A DNA stretch of 64,000 bases from CAVQGZ01 sp963714455 (GCA_963714455.1 CAVQON010000015.1:434001-498000), one strand, 5' to 3'. Shown: positions 50,093 to 59,310, counted from the stretch's first letter. A program made the numbers and translations. Notes: generated by a model from the letters alone, not told the origin.

Positions 50093-51454
50093 GTGAGCAC
50101 GCTTGAGGCCGACCTGTCTTTCTGGGACGACGAGACGCCCACGGTGCAGGCAGTCGTCGCCTGGGCAGCCGAACGCGTGGTGAGCCACACCGACCCGAAG
50201 ACCACGGCACGTCCGGCTCACGACCTGGCCGAGGCGGCGGGAGCCACGGTCACCCCGAGCGGGATCGGCGGTGCTGCCGCCTTGCGCGTGTTCGACGAGG
50301 TGCTCGCCCCGGCCACCCGGTCGCAGGACGACCCCATGAACCTGGCGTACGTGCCGTCCGCGCCCACGCGCTCCGCCGTTGCCTTCGACTTCGCCACCAG
50401 TGCGGCCAACATCTTCGGCGGCATCTGGGAGACCGGAGCCGGAGCGATCTACGCCGAGAACGAGGCGCTGGGGTGGCTGGTCGACCTGCTCGGGTGGCCG
50501 CCGGGAGCCGGCGGGTGCTTCGTGGCCGGCGGGACGATCGGCACGCTGTCGGCGCTCGTCACGGCGCGCACGACGGTCGCGGAACGGAGGGGAGCCCGGC
50601 CACCGCAGGGGTGGGCCATCGCCTGTACCGAGGGCGCGCACTCGTCGGTGTTCTCGGCAGCGAGGGTGATGGACGTCGGCGTCGTCACCGTGCCGACGGA
50701 CGAGCGCGGGCATCTCACCGGCCCTGCTCTGCGCGATGGGCTGCAGGGGCGTCCCGAGGTGGTCGCCGTGGTCGCCTCGGCAGGCACGACGAACGGTGGG
50801 GTGGTCGACGACCTGGCCGACGTGGCCGATGTCTGCGCCGAGAACGACGTGTGGCTGCACGTGGACGGGGCCTACGGAGGTGCCGCGCTCGCCGCACCCA
50901 GCGTGCGCCACCGCTTCGCCGGTGTGGAGCGGGCCGACAGCTTCATCGTCGACCCCCACAAGTGGTTGTTCGCCCCATACGACTCGTGCGCCCTTCTCTA
51001 CCGCGAGCCCGACCACGCGCGAGCGGCGCACGCTCAGCGCGCCTCGTACCTCGACACGATCGACCGGGCCGAGTGGAACCCGGCCGACCTGGCGATCCAC
51101 CTCAGCCGCCGGGTGCGCGGCCTGCCGTTCTGGTTCTCCCTCGCGGTGCACGGCACCGATCGGTACACCGCGGCGATCGAGCGCGGCATCGACGTGGCCC
51201 ATCAGGTCGCAGCGGGCATCGAACAACGCGACCACCTGCGGCTGGTGCTCGCACCCGAGCTCTCGGTGCTGCTGTTCGAGCGGGTCGGCTGGCAGGCCCA
51301 GCACTACACCGACTGGTCGCACGAGATGGCGCTGGCCGGGGTGATCCTCTGCGTGCCCACAACGTGGCGCGCACGACCGGTCTTTCGGCTGATCGTCGTC
51401 AACCCGCAGACGCAGCCCGAGGACGTGCTGGCGGCGCTCGACACCATGCGCTGA
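50093..51454 (+). CDS. PLP-dependent decarboxylase (group II, aromatic/glutamate type)
   Basis: 453-residue fold-type I PLP enzyme. ACTEGAHSSVFSAARVMDVG and VASAGTTNGGVVDDLADVAD lead to HVDGAYGGAALAAP (Asp salt-bridging PLP) and DPHKWLFAPYD with the Schiff-base Lys. Probably decarboxylates an aromatic amino acid, glutamate or a related amino acid. GTG 50093 lies seven bases after TAGTCT (leaderless), back to back with the amidase promoter. Reaction class is confident; substrate is not. Confidence 0.88.
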   Translation: MSTLEADLSFWDDETPTVQAVVAWAAERVVSHTDPKTTARPAHDLAEAAGATVTPSGIGGAAALRVFDEVLAPATRSQDDPMNLAYVPSAPTRSAVAFDFATSAANIFGGIWETGAGAIYAENEALGWLVDLLGWPPGAGGCFVAGGTIGTLSALVTARTTVAERRGARPPQGWAIACTEGAHSSVFSAARVMDVGVVTVPTDERGHLTGPALRDGLQGRPEVVAVVASAGTTNGGVVDDLADVADVCAENDVWLHVDGAYGGAALAAPSVRHRFAGVERADSFIVDPHKWLFAPYDSCALLYREPDHARAAHAQRASYLDTIDRAEWNPADLAIHLSRRVRGLPFWFSLAVHGTDRYTAAIERGIDVAHQVAAGIEQRDHLRLVLAPELSVLLFERVGWQAQHYTDWSHEMALAGVILCVPTTWRARPVFRLIVVNPQTQPEDVLAALDTMR

Positions 51455-51499
51455 CCAGCAAGGCTTTACGGATCAGCCAAACTGACCATACTAGGCGCG

Positions 51500-53536
51500 G
51501 TGTTCACTCCTTCCCCGGTAGCAACACGCCGCACACCTGTCACTCTTGTCGCAGCCGTAGCCGCGGCGCTGGTGCTCGGGCTCCTCTCGCCCGTGGCGGC
51601 GTCAGCCGGGCCGCCCGCGGCGGCGACCGTTGCGCCCGCGGGGCTGACGCCGCTCACCCGGGTCGACCCTGCCGCGGCGACTCCCTCCGGCCCCGCGTGG
51701 CTCATCACCAAGAACGCCATGGTGACCGGTCCCGAGCGGACAGCACTTCTGGACGCGATGATGCGTCAGATCGAGCGGCAGCAGTCCGGTGACACGATCG
51801 GCTTGACGACCTGGTCGTTCCACAGCGAACGCATCTCCAACGCGCTCATCGCCGCCAAGAAGCGCGGGGTGAGCGTGCGCGTCGTCGTCGACCCGAAGAC
51901 GTGGAAGACCAAGGCCGTCCGCAGCCTGCGCAAGGCGCTGGGCACGTCGGCCAGCGCCGCCTCGCACATCGTGGCCCCGTACAAGGCGTCCACCCACACG
52001 AAGGTCGGCACGTTCAGCCACGACAGGACCGTGCTCATCAGCTCGGCCAACATCTCCGACCCGCGGCAGTGGAACCACAGCGTCGTCCTGCAGAACGCCG
52101 ACCTCTACCGGCAGACCTCGGCCTGGGTCGACCGGCTCGCCGCAGGCAGAGGCATGCGCTACTCCAAGGTGGCCACACCGGGCGTCGTGCTGCACTTCTA
52201 CCCGGGCACGGTCGACCCGGTGCTGGACGCGATCCGTTCGGCGAACGGTCGGCGGATCACCGTTCAGATGTCCATCTGGAAGGGGACGCGTGGCCAGGCC
52301 GTCGCCGACGCGCTCGTGCAGGCGCACCGGGCAGGCTCCCCCATCGCTGTCAACACCGGCGAGCCCTGGAGCGACGCTGTTCGCACGGTCGCCGCAGCGG
52401 GGATCGACGTCTTCGACACCCGACGGTCCACCGGTGGACGGGCCAAGGCTCACGACAAGCTGCTGGTCGTCGGCGACGAGGTCTACACCGGCTCGACGAA
52501 CTGGGGAGCCTTCCCGCGCCGCTTCTCCGAGGTGGTTGCGCACATCAGCTCACCCGCCCTTGCCGCCCAGCTGGTCGCGTACGTCGACCGCACACGGGTG
52601 CAGGCCGGTGGCCCCCCGATCTTTCCGGCGCCGGAGCCCCAGCCGCTCGCCGTCGCACCCGGGGCCGGGTCAGTCACCGCGACCTGGTCGGCCGGCGGAG
52701 CGTACGACCTCACGACGCTGTCGTCGTTCGAGGTGACGCTGTCGCGCGCCGGTGCCGACGGGAGCGAGGTCGTGAGCCAGCGTCGCGTCGTCGCGGCACT
52801 GCGTTCAGCCGGCGGTGCCGTCGACCCGGTCTCGCTCCACCGGGTCACGTTCGACGGCCTGCGCGGCGGTGAGCAAATCGTCGTGGCCGTCACCCCGGTC
52901 GACGACCAGAAGGCGATCGGCCCCACCCAGACCGCTCGAGTGGTGCCGCTGCTGGCGCAGGCCGCCGCCCCCCAGTCGGTCACGGCGAGTCCACTGCGAC
53001 CGCGTCGGGCCAGCGTGACCTTCACGCCGGCTCAGGTGGCCTACGCGCCACCCACCAAGGGTTTCGAGGTCACCTGGTCGAGCGACGCGGGCCGCACCTG
53101 GAAGAGCACCACGGTCACCCAGCCGTCTCTCGTGCTGCGTGGCCTCCCGCCGAACACGCGCACGACGGTCAAGGTGCGCACCGTGCCGCAGGCCGGGGCG
53201 ACATCGGGCTACAGCGCGTCGGCGAGCGTCACGCCCACCACGCGTCCCTACCAGCCCACCGGAGTTCGGCTGCGCGAGCGCCGCGACACGGTCACCGCCA
53301 TCAGGTGGACACCCCCGACGTACACCGGGTCGACGCAGCTGAGGCGATGGATCGTCCGGTACAAGGTCGACGACGGGCGCTGGAAGAGGGTCACGGTGAA
53401 CAAGCCGGACGCCCGCCGTCTGGTGGTACGCGGCCTGCCGGAGCGAGGAACGCTGCAGGTGCGCGTGGCCGCGGTCAACCGTGACGAGCGCTCAGGCTTC
53501 GCCCCCGCCACGGCGGTTCTGCGGCCGGGTCGCTGA
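51500..53536 (+). CDS. Secreted phospholipase D-like protein with fibronectin III domains
   Basis: 678 residues. An N-terminal signal peptide (RRTPVTLVAAVAAALVLGLL, cleavage after ASA around 36) precedes a PLD domain with two HKD-type motifs: HTKVGTFSHD near 166 and AHDKLLVVGDEVYTGSTN near 318. Two or three Fn3-like beta domains follow (about 375-678). Secreted PLD-like proteins with Fn3 modules are probably extracellular phosphodiesterases or nucleases. GTG 51500 follows the CATACT hexamer by seven bases. Convergent with the CotH region. Confidence 0.88.
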   Translation: MFTPSPVATRRTPVTLVAAVAAALVLGLLSPVAASAGPPAAATVAPAGLTPLTRVDPAAATPSGPAWLITKNAMVTGPERTALLDAMMRQIERQQSGDTIGLTTWSFHSERISNALIAAKKRGVSVRVVVDPKTWKTKAVRSLRKALGTSASAASHIVAPYKASTHTKVGTFSHDRTVLISSANISDPRQWNHSVVLQNADLYRQTSAWVDRLAAGRGMRYSKVATPGVVLHFYPGTVDPVLDAIRSANGRRITVQMSIWKGTRGQAVADALVQAHRAGSPIAVNTGEPWSDAVRTVAAAGIDVFDTRRSTGGRAKAHDKLLVVGDEVYTGSTNWGAFPRRFSEVVAHISSPALAAQLVAYVDRTRVQAGGPPIFPAPEPQPLAVAPGAGSVTATWSAGGAYDLTTLSSFEVTLSRAGADGSEVVSQRRVVAALRSAGGAVDPVSLHRVTFDGLRGGEQIVVAVTPVDDQKAIGPTQTARVVPLLAQAAAPQSVTASPLRPRRASVTFTPAQVAYAPPTKGFEVTWSSDAGRTWKSTTVTQPSLVLRGLPPNTRTTVKVRTVPQAGATSGYSASASVTPTTRPYQPTGVRLRERRDTVTAIRWTPPTYTGSTQLRRWIVRYKVDDGRWKRVTVNKPDARRLVVRGLPERGTLQVRVAAVNRDERSGFAPATAVLRPGR

Positions 53537-53590
53537 TCCGAACGACCGGCCCGGAGGTCAACAACGCACCGCCCGCCCGTGCCGGCGGAG

Positions 53591-53882
53591 TCATGGCCCA
53601 TCGGTCACGTACGCAGCGACTGCTTCGGTCTCCGTCGTCAGCGTGGCCTGGTCGACCAGGTCGGACGCACCGTCGGCAATGACGGCCACCCAGGTCTGAA
53701 GAACGTCGTCGCCGGCGCCGCTGGACACGAGCCGGTCCGTGAGCTCGTCGGTCGCGGCCTCGACCCGATCGCTGAACTCGTCGACCTGGAGATAGCGCTC
53801 GACAAGAGGGTTGTCGCCCCAGCTGGGCATCCCCTGCGAAGCACCAGGCGTGGCCTGGTCACCGCTCAGCGGCGGCGGTTCA
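53591..53882 (-). pseudogene. Out-of-frame C-terminus of the CotH-type protein
   Basis: In the frame next to that of the cotH gene, SWGDNPLVERYLQVDEFSDR and then VEAATDELTDRLVSSGAGDD, VLQTWVAVIADGASDLVDQA reproduce the helical C-terminal domain typical of CotH-family proteins (NPLVERFL..., repeated acidic helices, ending AAYV). The upstream frame stops at 53880 in a low-complexity Gly/Pro linker (about 53880-53990), where a one-base indel would join the two. So either cotH has lost its tail by frameshift or there is a sequence error in the linker. Confidence 0.65.
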
Positions 53883-54923
53883 CTGTTCGCCACTCGCATC
53901 GCCGCCGGGGGTGGGTGGGAGCCCATCGGCGCCCTCGGGCGGGGCGCCACCGAGAGGTCCACCGCCACCCGGCTGGATCCCGAAGGCCAGGTTGTGGTCC
54001 CAGGCGACAACCGTGAACTGCTCGGCGTCGGCGTCCCAGCGCAGGTAGGAGTTGTTGCCGGGGCCGTCGATGTCGTCGAAGTTGCCCACGAGGTCCTCGA
54101 ACGCCAGGTAGGTGGCGAACGAGTCGACGTCCAGCCAGTCCGCCAGCCCGGCAGCGAACTCCTCGTCGCTGCTGGTGTTCACGAAGTCCAAGAAGTCGAT
54201 GAGGGGGCCGAGGTCGTCGGTGTCGCCCGTCTCCTGGTCGAAGACGTCGTCGTAGGCATCTGGGTCGTCGCCCCGGTAGGAGTAGTCGCCCGTCGACTCA
54301 GCCTTGTAGAGCGCGCCGGCGCTGTCGAAGTTCTCCGCTTCCCACGTCTCGTCCAGGTTCTGCACGACCAGGCGGAGCTGTTCTTCTCCGTCTGCAACGG
54401 AGAACCGGACGGCGACGGCCTGCTCGCTGGCCAGACCGGCCATCTCGAGCAGGTCGAGCGCGACCGCTTCGTTCAGCGAGGTCTCGGTCGTGTTGGACCG
54501 GACGATGAACGATGAGTAGCCGTCGAGGTTCTGCCCGTCGACGTACTTGTCGAGCCGGATGAGCCAGGGAAGCTCCGCGGGATCGGCATCCAGGTCGACG
54601 TCGCGCAGCGAGGAGTTGCCCTTCAGCCGTACGCCGACGTCGTCGAACGTCTCGCCGTCGATCGTCACGCCGGCCGTCGTCCACTCCTTGTCCCCGGTGG
54701 CCTGATAGGTCTCCAGCAGGTCGCGGACAGCCTCGTCGTCGATGTCCAGCTCGAACGAGTGCACGACGGCGTCGTCGAACACCGTGCCGGCGTCGGTGAC
54801 CAAGGACTGCTCGACGCTGGTCGCCGTGCTGTCGGCAAGCGAGGGTGAGCAGCCGGTCATCAGCCCCCCGACAGCCAGCAGGCTCGTCCAGGCCACGACG
54901 GCCCTTCGACGGTTCTCTCTCAT
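53880..54923 (-). CDS. CotH kinase-type lipoprotein (frameshifted C-terminus)
   Basis: 347 residues before an early stop. Lipoprotein signal peptide with lipobox LMTGC (about 20-25). CotH-family core: VHSFELDIDDEAVRDL, GVRLKGNSSLRD, PWLIRLDKYVDGQNLDGYSS and YLRWDADAEQFTVVAWDHNL with the kinase-type DxNLAFG region. Secreted CotH proteins are atypical protein kinases. The natural C-terminal domain lies out of frame at 53591-53882. ATG 54923 overlaps the VTC-domain gene stop (ATGA). Third gene of DUF4956-VTC-CotH; presumably acts with the VTC protein at the envelope. Confidence 0.82.
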   Translation of the reverse strand: MRENRRRAVVAWTSLLAVGGLMTGCSPSLADSTATSVEQSLVTDAGTVFDDAVVHSFELDIDDEAVRDLLETYQATGDKEWTTAGVTIDGETFDDVGVRLKGNSSLRDVDLDADPAELPWLIRLDKYVDGQNLDGYSSFIVRSNTTETSLNEAVALDLLEMAGLASEQAVAVRFSVADGEEQLRLVVQNLDETWEAENFDSAGALYKAESTGDYSYRGDDPDAYDDVFDQETGDTDDLGPLIDFLDFVNTSSDEEFAAGLADWLDVDSFATYLAFEDLVGNFDDIDGPGNNSYLRWDADAEQFTVVAWDHNLAFGIQPGGGGPLGGAPPEGADGLPPTPGGDASGEQ

Positions 54924-55690
54924 GTCATCTCCTCGTGAATGTGTCGCAGGGTTCGGTGCCACTTGTTGCTGGGCAGGTCGGGTCGAAGGAGCGCCAGCCC
55001 GGTGCCGTACTTGCTCACGCGGGAGGGGCGGTGACCGAGCACCCAGAGAGCCCGGTCGGCACCGGTCGGCCCGTGCCCTCCTTTGGTCTCCACGATGGCC
55101 AGGCCGTCGATGGGGACCGCTGACCGGCCGGGAAGGCTGACGGCAAGGCCGACGTCGACCGTGACGCGGGTCTGCTCGTTCGGCAGCGCCAGCGTCGTGC
55201 GCCGGTAGCGCGTCACCGAGCTCGGTCGCAGGACGTCTGCCCAGTGGCTCGTCCCGGTGGCGTCCGCTACGAGTCGGCGTCCGTCGGGGGTGAGCAGGTG
55301 TCGGTCGGACGCCTCGTAGTCGAGTCGGGACTTCACCGTGCGACGCCGCCCGTCCCGGGTCTTCACCTCGAGTCGGCACAGGCCGCTGTCGGCGTAGAGC
55401 CGGGTACGCACCTTGAAGCGGTGCCGACGGCGGCGCGCGGCGTCGTGGTAGCAGCGCAGGTCAGGAGTGTCGAAGTAGGTCGACTCGTAGCCGAACGACC
55501 GACGGCCGTCGATCTCCAGCGCGCGGGTGCCGCTCGGCAGTGCCGCGAGGACCCTCGACACGTCGGCGATCCGGATGAGGTACTTGCGGTCGACGCGGGT
55601 CTGCAGTGCCGCCTGAGCGTCCAGCTCGCAGAGAGTGACGGCGGGGAAGGCAGGAGTCGGGACAGCGGTGTGATCGATGGTCAGCGTCAC
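54920..55690 (-). CDS. VTC-domain polyphosphate polymerase-like protein
   Basis: 256-residue CYTH/VTC-type tunnel-fold protein. RVDRKYLIRIADVSRVLAAL is the conserved opening; basic residues line the predicted tunnel (FGYESTYFDTPDLRCYHDA, RFKVRTRLY, CRLEVKTRDGRR, VSKYGTGLALL). Eukaryotic VTC4 makes polyphosphate from ATP; bacterial homologues with CotH are thought to act on polyphosphate or phosphoesters, substrate unproven. GTG 55690 overlaps the DUF4956 stop (GTGA) and its stop overlaps cotH. Confidence 0.85.
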   Translation of the reverse strand: MTLTIDHTAVPTPAFPAVTLCELDAQAALQTRVDRKYLIRIADVSRVLAALPSGTRALEIDGRRSFGYESTYFDTPDLRCYHDAARRRRHRFKVRTRLYADSGLCRLEVKTRDGRRRTVKSRLDYEASDRHLLTPDGRRLVADATGTSHWADVLRPSSVTRYRRTTLALPNEQTRVTVDVGLAVSLPGRSAVPIDGLAIVETKGGHGPTGADRALWVLGHRPSRVSKYGTGLALLRPDLPSNKWHRTLRHIHEEMT

Positions 55691-56280
55691 GGCAGTCGCT
55701 CCTCCCCCGCTGCCACGAGGCGGCGGTCTGCGGTGGCGTCCGGAACCTCGTAGCGCACCTCGACGGCCGTGGTGTCGTTCACCAGGTCGACCTTGCGGAC
55801 GACGAGCCGGTGGACGCGCCCGCCCAGCAGGGCCTCCAGGTGCGCGGTTGTCTCAGCCTCGCTGGTGAAAGCCCGGTCGAGCGTCATGAGCGTGGTGCGG
55901 TACCCGGGGAACAGTGACGGGTGGTCACCGAGCCACAACGCCGTCAGCATGATGGCCATCAGGACGGGCGTCAGCCACGCCGGCGTGATCGCGACACCGG
56001 CGAGGAGGCCGAGGGCCAGGGCGACGAAGTAGTACGCGATCTCGCGCTGGCCGAGCTCGAAGGAGCGCAGCCTGATGATGGACAGCACGCCGAACAGGCC
56101 GAGGCCGAGCCCGACCCCGACAGCGCCGCTGCCCAGGGCGGTCGCAACCGCCAGCACTCCCACGTTGACAGCCAGGTAGGCGACCACCAGGTCGCGGCGT
56201 CGGTGGCGCGGGAAGAACAGACCGAAGGTCAGAATGCCGACAGCGACAAGGTCGGCAGCAATCATGAGGTAGCTGGTCAT
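55687..56280 (-). CDS. DUF4956 membrane protein
   Basis: 197-residue membrane protein with four to five hydrophobic segments in the first 140 residues (MIAADLVAVGILTFGLFF, LVVAYLAVNVGVLAVATAL and others) and a cytosolic tail. The FGVLSIIRLRSFELGQREIAYYF block is typical of DUF4956. First gene of the DUF4956-VTC-CotH operon; probably the membrane part through which the VTC product passes (inference). ATG 56280 has GAGAGGA upstream. A leader of about 95 bases to an OmpR-type box implies control by the adjacent two-component system. Confidence 0.87.
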   Translation of the reverse strand: MTSYLMIAADLVAVGILTFGLFFPRHRRRDLVVAYLAVNVGVLAVATALGSGAVGVGLGLGLFGVLSIIRLRSFELGQREIAYYFVALALGLLAGVAITPAWLTPVLMAIMLTALWLGDHPSLFPGYRTTLMTLDRAFTSEAETTAHLEALLGGRVHRLVVRKVDLVNDTTAVEVRYEVPDATADRRLVAAGEERLP

Positions 56281-56374
56281 CGAAGGTCCTCTCTGAACAC
56301 GGAACCGAGCCGGGTGCTCGTCGTTCGCATGAGTCAAGAGAAGGCCACCTGGCTCCAAGACCCCTGTGGTGAAC

Positions 56375-56392
56375 CTGGGTGTTTGCTGGGAG
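56375..56392 (-). promoter_or_regulatory. Response-regulator box upstream of the DUF4956-VTC-CotH operon
   Basis: TCCCAGCAAACACCCAGG (minus strand) shares TCCCAGCAAAC-x-CCC-x-G with the box before the response regulator gene (58622-58639). CCCAG recurs 11 bases apart inside it, the spacing of OmpR-type tandem half-sites. The box lies 95 bases before the DUF4956 start. The shared copy at both promoters is strong evidence for one regulon. Confidence 0.7.
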
Positions 56393-56411
56393 CTCTTTCG
56401 CAGCGGTGTCG

Positions 56412-57881
56412 CTACGCGGACGTCTGCGCGCCGTCGAGCGCGGGGAGCTGGACGGTCACTGTCGTGCCCTGATGCTCAGCGGTCGCGAGTTCGACCGTCC
56501 CGCCATGAGCGGCGACGAGAGCGGCCACGATCGACAGGCCAAGGCCGCTGCCACTGCTCGTCGACCGTGAGCGTGAGCGCGAGGCGTCTGCCCGGTAGAA
56601 GCGTTCGAACGCCCGCTGTGCGTCCGCGGGAGCCATGCCAGGGCCGTCGTCGCTGACCGTCAGCGTGACCTGGTCGCCGCGGGGGACGACGCCGACGCGG
56701 ACCGCCGTGCCGTCGGGGGTGTGGGTGAGCGCGTTGCGGACAAGGTTGGACAGCACCTGGCGTAGTCGCGCATCGTCGCCGACGACGGTCGCCGTGCGCG
56801 GCTCGGCGGGGACCTGCATGGTGACCGGGTGGGTCGACGACAGCACCGAAGCGTCCTGGACGACCTCGGTCGCGAGCCTGACGAGGTCGACCGGCTCTTG
56901 CTGGACGGGGCGCTGCTGGTCGAGCCGGGCGAGCAGCAGCAGGTCTTCGACCAGCAGCCCCATGCGGTGGGCTTCGTCCTCGATGCGCCTCATCGTCTGA
57001 TCGAGATCCGCCGATGACTGCACCGCACCCTGGCGGTAGAGCTCGGCGAACCCGCGGATCGAGGTGAGCGGAGTCCGCAGCTCGTGGCTCGCGTCAGCGA
57101 CGAACCGTCGCATGCGTGCCTCCGACGCCTGTGCCTCCCGGGCGGCGCGCTGCTGGTCGGTGACTGCCTCTTCGATCTGCCCGAGCATCGTGTTCAGCGA
57201 GGCCGACAAGCGGCCGACCTCAGTCGTTGCGGGGTAGTCGGGCACACGCTGGGCCAGATCACCGTCCGCGATGGCCTGGGCGGTCTCCTCGACCTCCAGC
57301 AGCGGGCGAAGTCTGGCCGACACGGCCCACCGGGCGACGACTGCCAGGACGACCAGGGCGGCCAGCGCCAGCGCGACGTCAAGGAGAACGAGTTGCTGCA
57401 GAGTCTGCTGAACGGTGGTGAGAGGGAGCGCGAGAACGACGGAGCCGTCCCCGGTCGCAACGACCAGGACGCGCCACGACCCGCCCCCGTCGGCCTCGAC
57501 GGTGAACGGCGCCCCCGCGTACCTCGCGACACTCTGGTCGTCGAGCGCGGGCAGGATGGGATCGCCGAGCTCGGTCGAGCTGGGCATCTGCTGTGCGACG
57601 ACGGCGCCGGCCTCGTCGAGCACCGTGACCGAGAACTCCGTCCGGCGGAACGGGTTGTCATCGTCCGGCGGCTGCGGCGGCGGGAGGTCACCACGAGCCA
57701 ATCCGTCGACCACCGGCCGGGCGGCCTGCTGCAACGAGTCGTCGACCTGGTCGATCAGCTGCGCGCGAAGCAGGACCGCGGCAACCACACTCGTCGCGAC
57801 AACCGTGAACGCGCTCAGCAGCAGCACCACCATGACGAGCTGCGTGCGCAACGATCTGCGCTCGAAGAGCCGGCCGGTCAC
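56412..57881 (-). CDS. Sensor histidine kinase of the VTC/CotH two-component system
   Basis: 489-residue EnvZ/CseC-like kinase. Two membrane helices (about 15-38 and 165-188) bracket a ~125-residue extracytoplasmic sensor domain; a HAMP linker follows, then the HisKA helix with His266 (VADASHELRTPLTSIRG), and HATPase with N box NLVRNALTHTPDGT and G boxes DDGPGM and GSGLGLSIV. GTG 57881 overlaps the response-regulator stop (GTGA). The sensor domain carries a proline-rich stretch (DLPPPQPPDDDNP). Signal unknown, probably at the cell envelope. Confidence 0.94.
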   Translation of the reverse strand: MTGRLFERRSLRTQLVMVVLLLSAFTVVATSVVAAVLLRAQLIDQVDDSLQQAARPVVDGLARGDLPPPQPPDDDNPFRRTEFSVTVLDEAGAVVAQQMPSSTELGDPILPALDDQSVARYAGAPFTVEADGGGSWRVLVVATGDGSVVLALPLTTVQQTLQQLVLLDVALALAALVVLAVVARWAVSARLRPLLEVEETAQAIADGDLAQRVPDYPATTEVGRLSASLNTMLGQIEEAVTDQQRAAREAQASEARMRRFVADASHELRTPLTSIRGFAELYRQGAVQSSADLDQTMRRIEDEAHRMGLLVEDLLLLARLDQQRPVQQEPVDLVRLATEVVQDASVLSSTHPVTMQVPAEPRTATVVGDDARLRQVLSNLVRNALTHTPDGTAVRVGVVPRGDQVTLTVSDDGPGMAPADAQRAFERFYRADASRSRSRSTSSGSGLGLSIVAALVAAHGGTVELATAEHQGTTVTVQLPALDGAQTSA

Positions 57882-58588
57882 GGTGCGGACCGAGAGTCGC
57901 GGAGCACGTAGCCGACACCGCGGATGGTGTGCAGATACTTGGTCTCCCCGGTGTCGATCTTGCGCCGCAAGTAGGAGACGTAGGACTCGACCACCCCGGT
58001 GTCGCCACCGAAGTCGTACGCCCAGACGTGGTCGAGAATCTGAGCCTTGCTCAGCACCCGTCCAGGGTTGGCGAGCAAGAAGCGCAGCAGCTTGAACTCC
58101 GTCGGGGACAGGTCCACAGCTGACCCGGCCTTCCACACCTGGTGCGTGTCGTCGTCCATCTCGATGTCGGCGAACGACAGCCGCGACGGGACCGCCGTCG
58201 CCGTGCCACGGGTGCGCCGCAGAATGGCACGGATGCGGGCAACAACCTCCTCGAGGCTGAACGGCTTCGTGACGTAGTCGTCACCGCCGAGAGTGAGCCC
58301 GACGATGCGGTCCCGGGCATCATCCTTGGCGGTGAGAAAGAGCACCGGGACCTCGATCCCGTTGCCGCGCAGCTGGCGCACGACCTCCAGCCCGTCCATG
58401 CCCGGGAGCATGATGTCCAGCACCACAAGATCAGGCCGGTCGCTTCGGACTCTCTCGAGCGCCTCTCCACCGCTGGCCGCGGTCGTCACGGAGAAGCCGG
58501 CGAACCGAAGGCTGGCGGAGAGCAGCTCTCGGATGTTGGGCTCGTCGTCCACGACCAGCAGGCGGGCCTCAGTCTCGGCTGTCTGCAC
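57878..58588 (-). CDS. OmpR-family response regulator of the VTC/CotH system
   Basis: 236 residues: receiver domain with acidic pair DDEP (14-17), phospho-acceptor Asp58 (LVVLDIMLPGMDG) and conserved Lys in VTKPF, followed by a winged-helix effector domain (LTEFKLL-like SPTEFKLLRFLLAN, RRKIDTGETKYLHTIRGVGYVL). GTG 58588 lies six bases after CAGGAT, consistent with leaderless transcription. A box similar to one before DUF4956 is immediately upstream, so autoregulation plus control of the DUF4956-VTC-CotH operon is predicted. Confidence 0.94.
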   Translation of the reverse strand: MQTAETEARLLVVDDEPNIRELLSASLRFAGFSVTTAASGGEALERVRSDRPDLVVLDIMLPGMDGLEVVRQLRGNGIEVPVLFLTAKDDARDRIVGLTLGGDDYVTKPFSLEEVVARIRAILRRTRGTATAVPSRLSFADIEMDDDTHQVWKAGSAVDLSPTEFKLLRFLLANPGRVLSKAQILDHVWAYDFGGDTGVVESYVSYLRRKIDTGETKYLHTIRGVGYVLRDSRSAP

Positions 58589-58621
58589 GACCCGATCCTG
58601 CCGCCTGACCCTGACGTCTCA

Positions 58622-58639
58622 CCGGGAGTTTGCTGGGAA
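58622..58639 (-). promoter_or_regulatory. Response-regulator box upstream of its own gene
   Basis: TTCCCAGCAAACTCCCGG (minus strand) matches the DUF4956-operon box in 14 or more of 18 positions, with the half-site TCCC repeated 11 bases apart. It lies around the -35 region of the CAGGAT promoter of the response regulator. A shared box at both promoters predicts autoregulation. Confidence 0.7.
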
Positions 58640-58767
58640 CTTCCTGTGAGTCCAGCCAAGACCGGGTGCCGCAGGCTGATCGGACCGGATGTCGGGGCCT
58701 CGACGCTCAGCCTTGCACCACTGTGCCTCGACTGGTGTCAGGAGCCGGGCCAGGGAACACTCGTACG

Positions 58768-59310
58768 GTGCAGCAACACCAGGGACCCACGCCGCGGCCG
58801 GGCTCCGTCCCGCGTTGGCGGCCGTTGATCGCCAGTGTGGCCGCCGTCGTGCTGCTGATGGTGTGGACGAGCGATGCCGTGAGCGTCGGGTCCGTCCTGG
58901 ACCTGGGCCGCTACCAGCAGACGCAAACGGCTGTCGACGCCACCATCGCTCGCACCAGCCAGTCCGTCACGGACTTCGGCAGGATCGAGGAGGGGACCTG
59001 CTACACCCGACCAGGCTTCATGAGCGCGAGCTACGCCTCCAGCGCGCAGCCCAGCGAGGTGCCGTGCACCGAGCCGCACCTGCTGGAGCTCGTCTCCGTC
59101 GCCACCTTGCGAGCCGACGTAGCCGCAGAGCCTGGCGCGTACGCGAGAGCCTGCGAGCGGGAGATCGACTGGAACGTGTCGGGACAGCTGCCCGAAGGTG
59201 TTGTGTCGACGTCCCTGTCGTGGCTTGCCGCTCGGTGGGAGGGACGAGAGCAGTTCCAGGCCCTCTGCTTCGTCGTCGGCCCGTCCACCGCGTCGCTTCT
59301 CAGCAGGTGA
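58768..59310 (+). CDS. Membrane-anchored septum-formation-like protein
   Basis: 180 residues: short proline-rich N-terminus, one transmembrane helix (PLIASVAAVVLLMVWTSDAV, about 22-40), then an extracytoplasmic domain with cysteines in EGTCYTRPGF, SEVPCTEPH, ARACEREIDW and QALCFVVGPS. CTEPH plus spaced cysteines recalls the actinobacterial septum-formation-type domain (PF13845-like). GTG 58768 is one of two reasonable starts (58735 also). Function not established. Confidence 0.6.
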   Translation: MQQHQGPTPRPGSVPRWRPLIASVAAVVLLMVWTSDAVSVGSVLDLGRYQQTQTAVDATIARTSQSVTDFGRIEEGTCYTRPGFMSASYASSAQPSEVPCTEPHLLELVSVATLRADVAAEPGAYARACEREIDWNVSGQLPEGVVSTSLSWLAARWEGREQFQALCFVVGPSTASLLSR

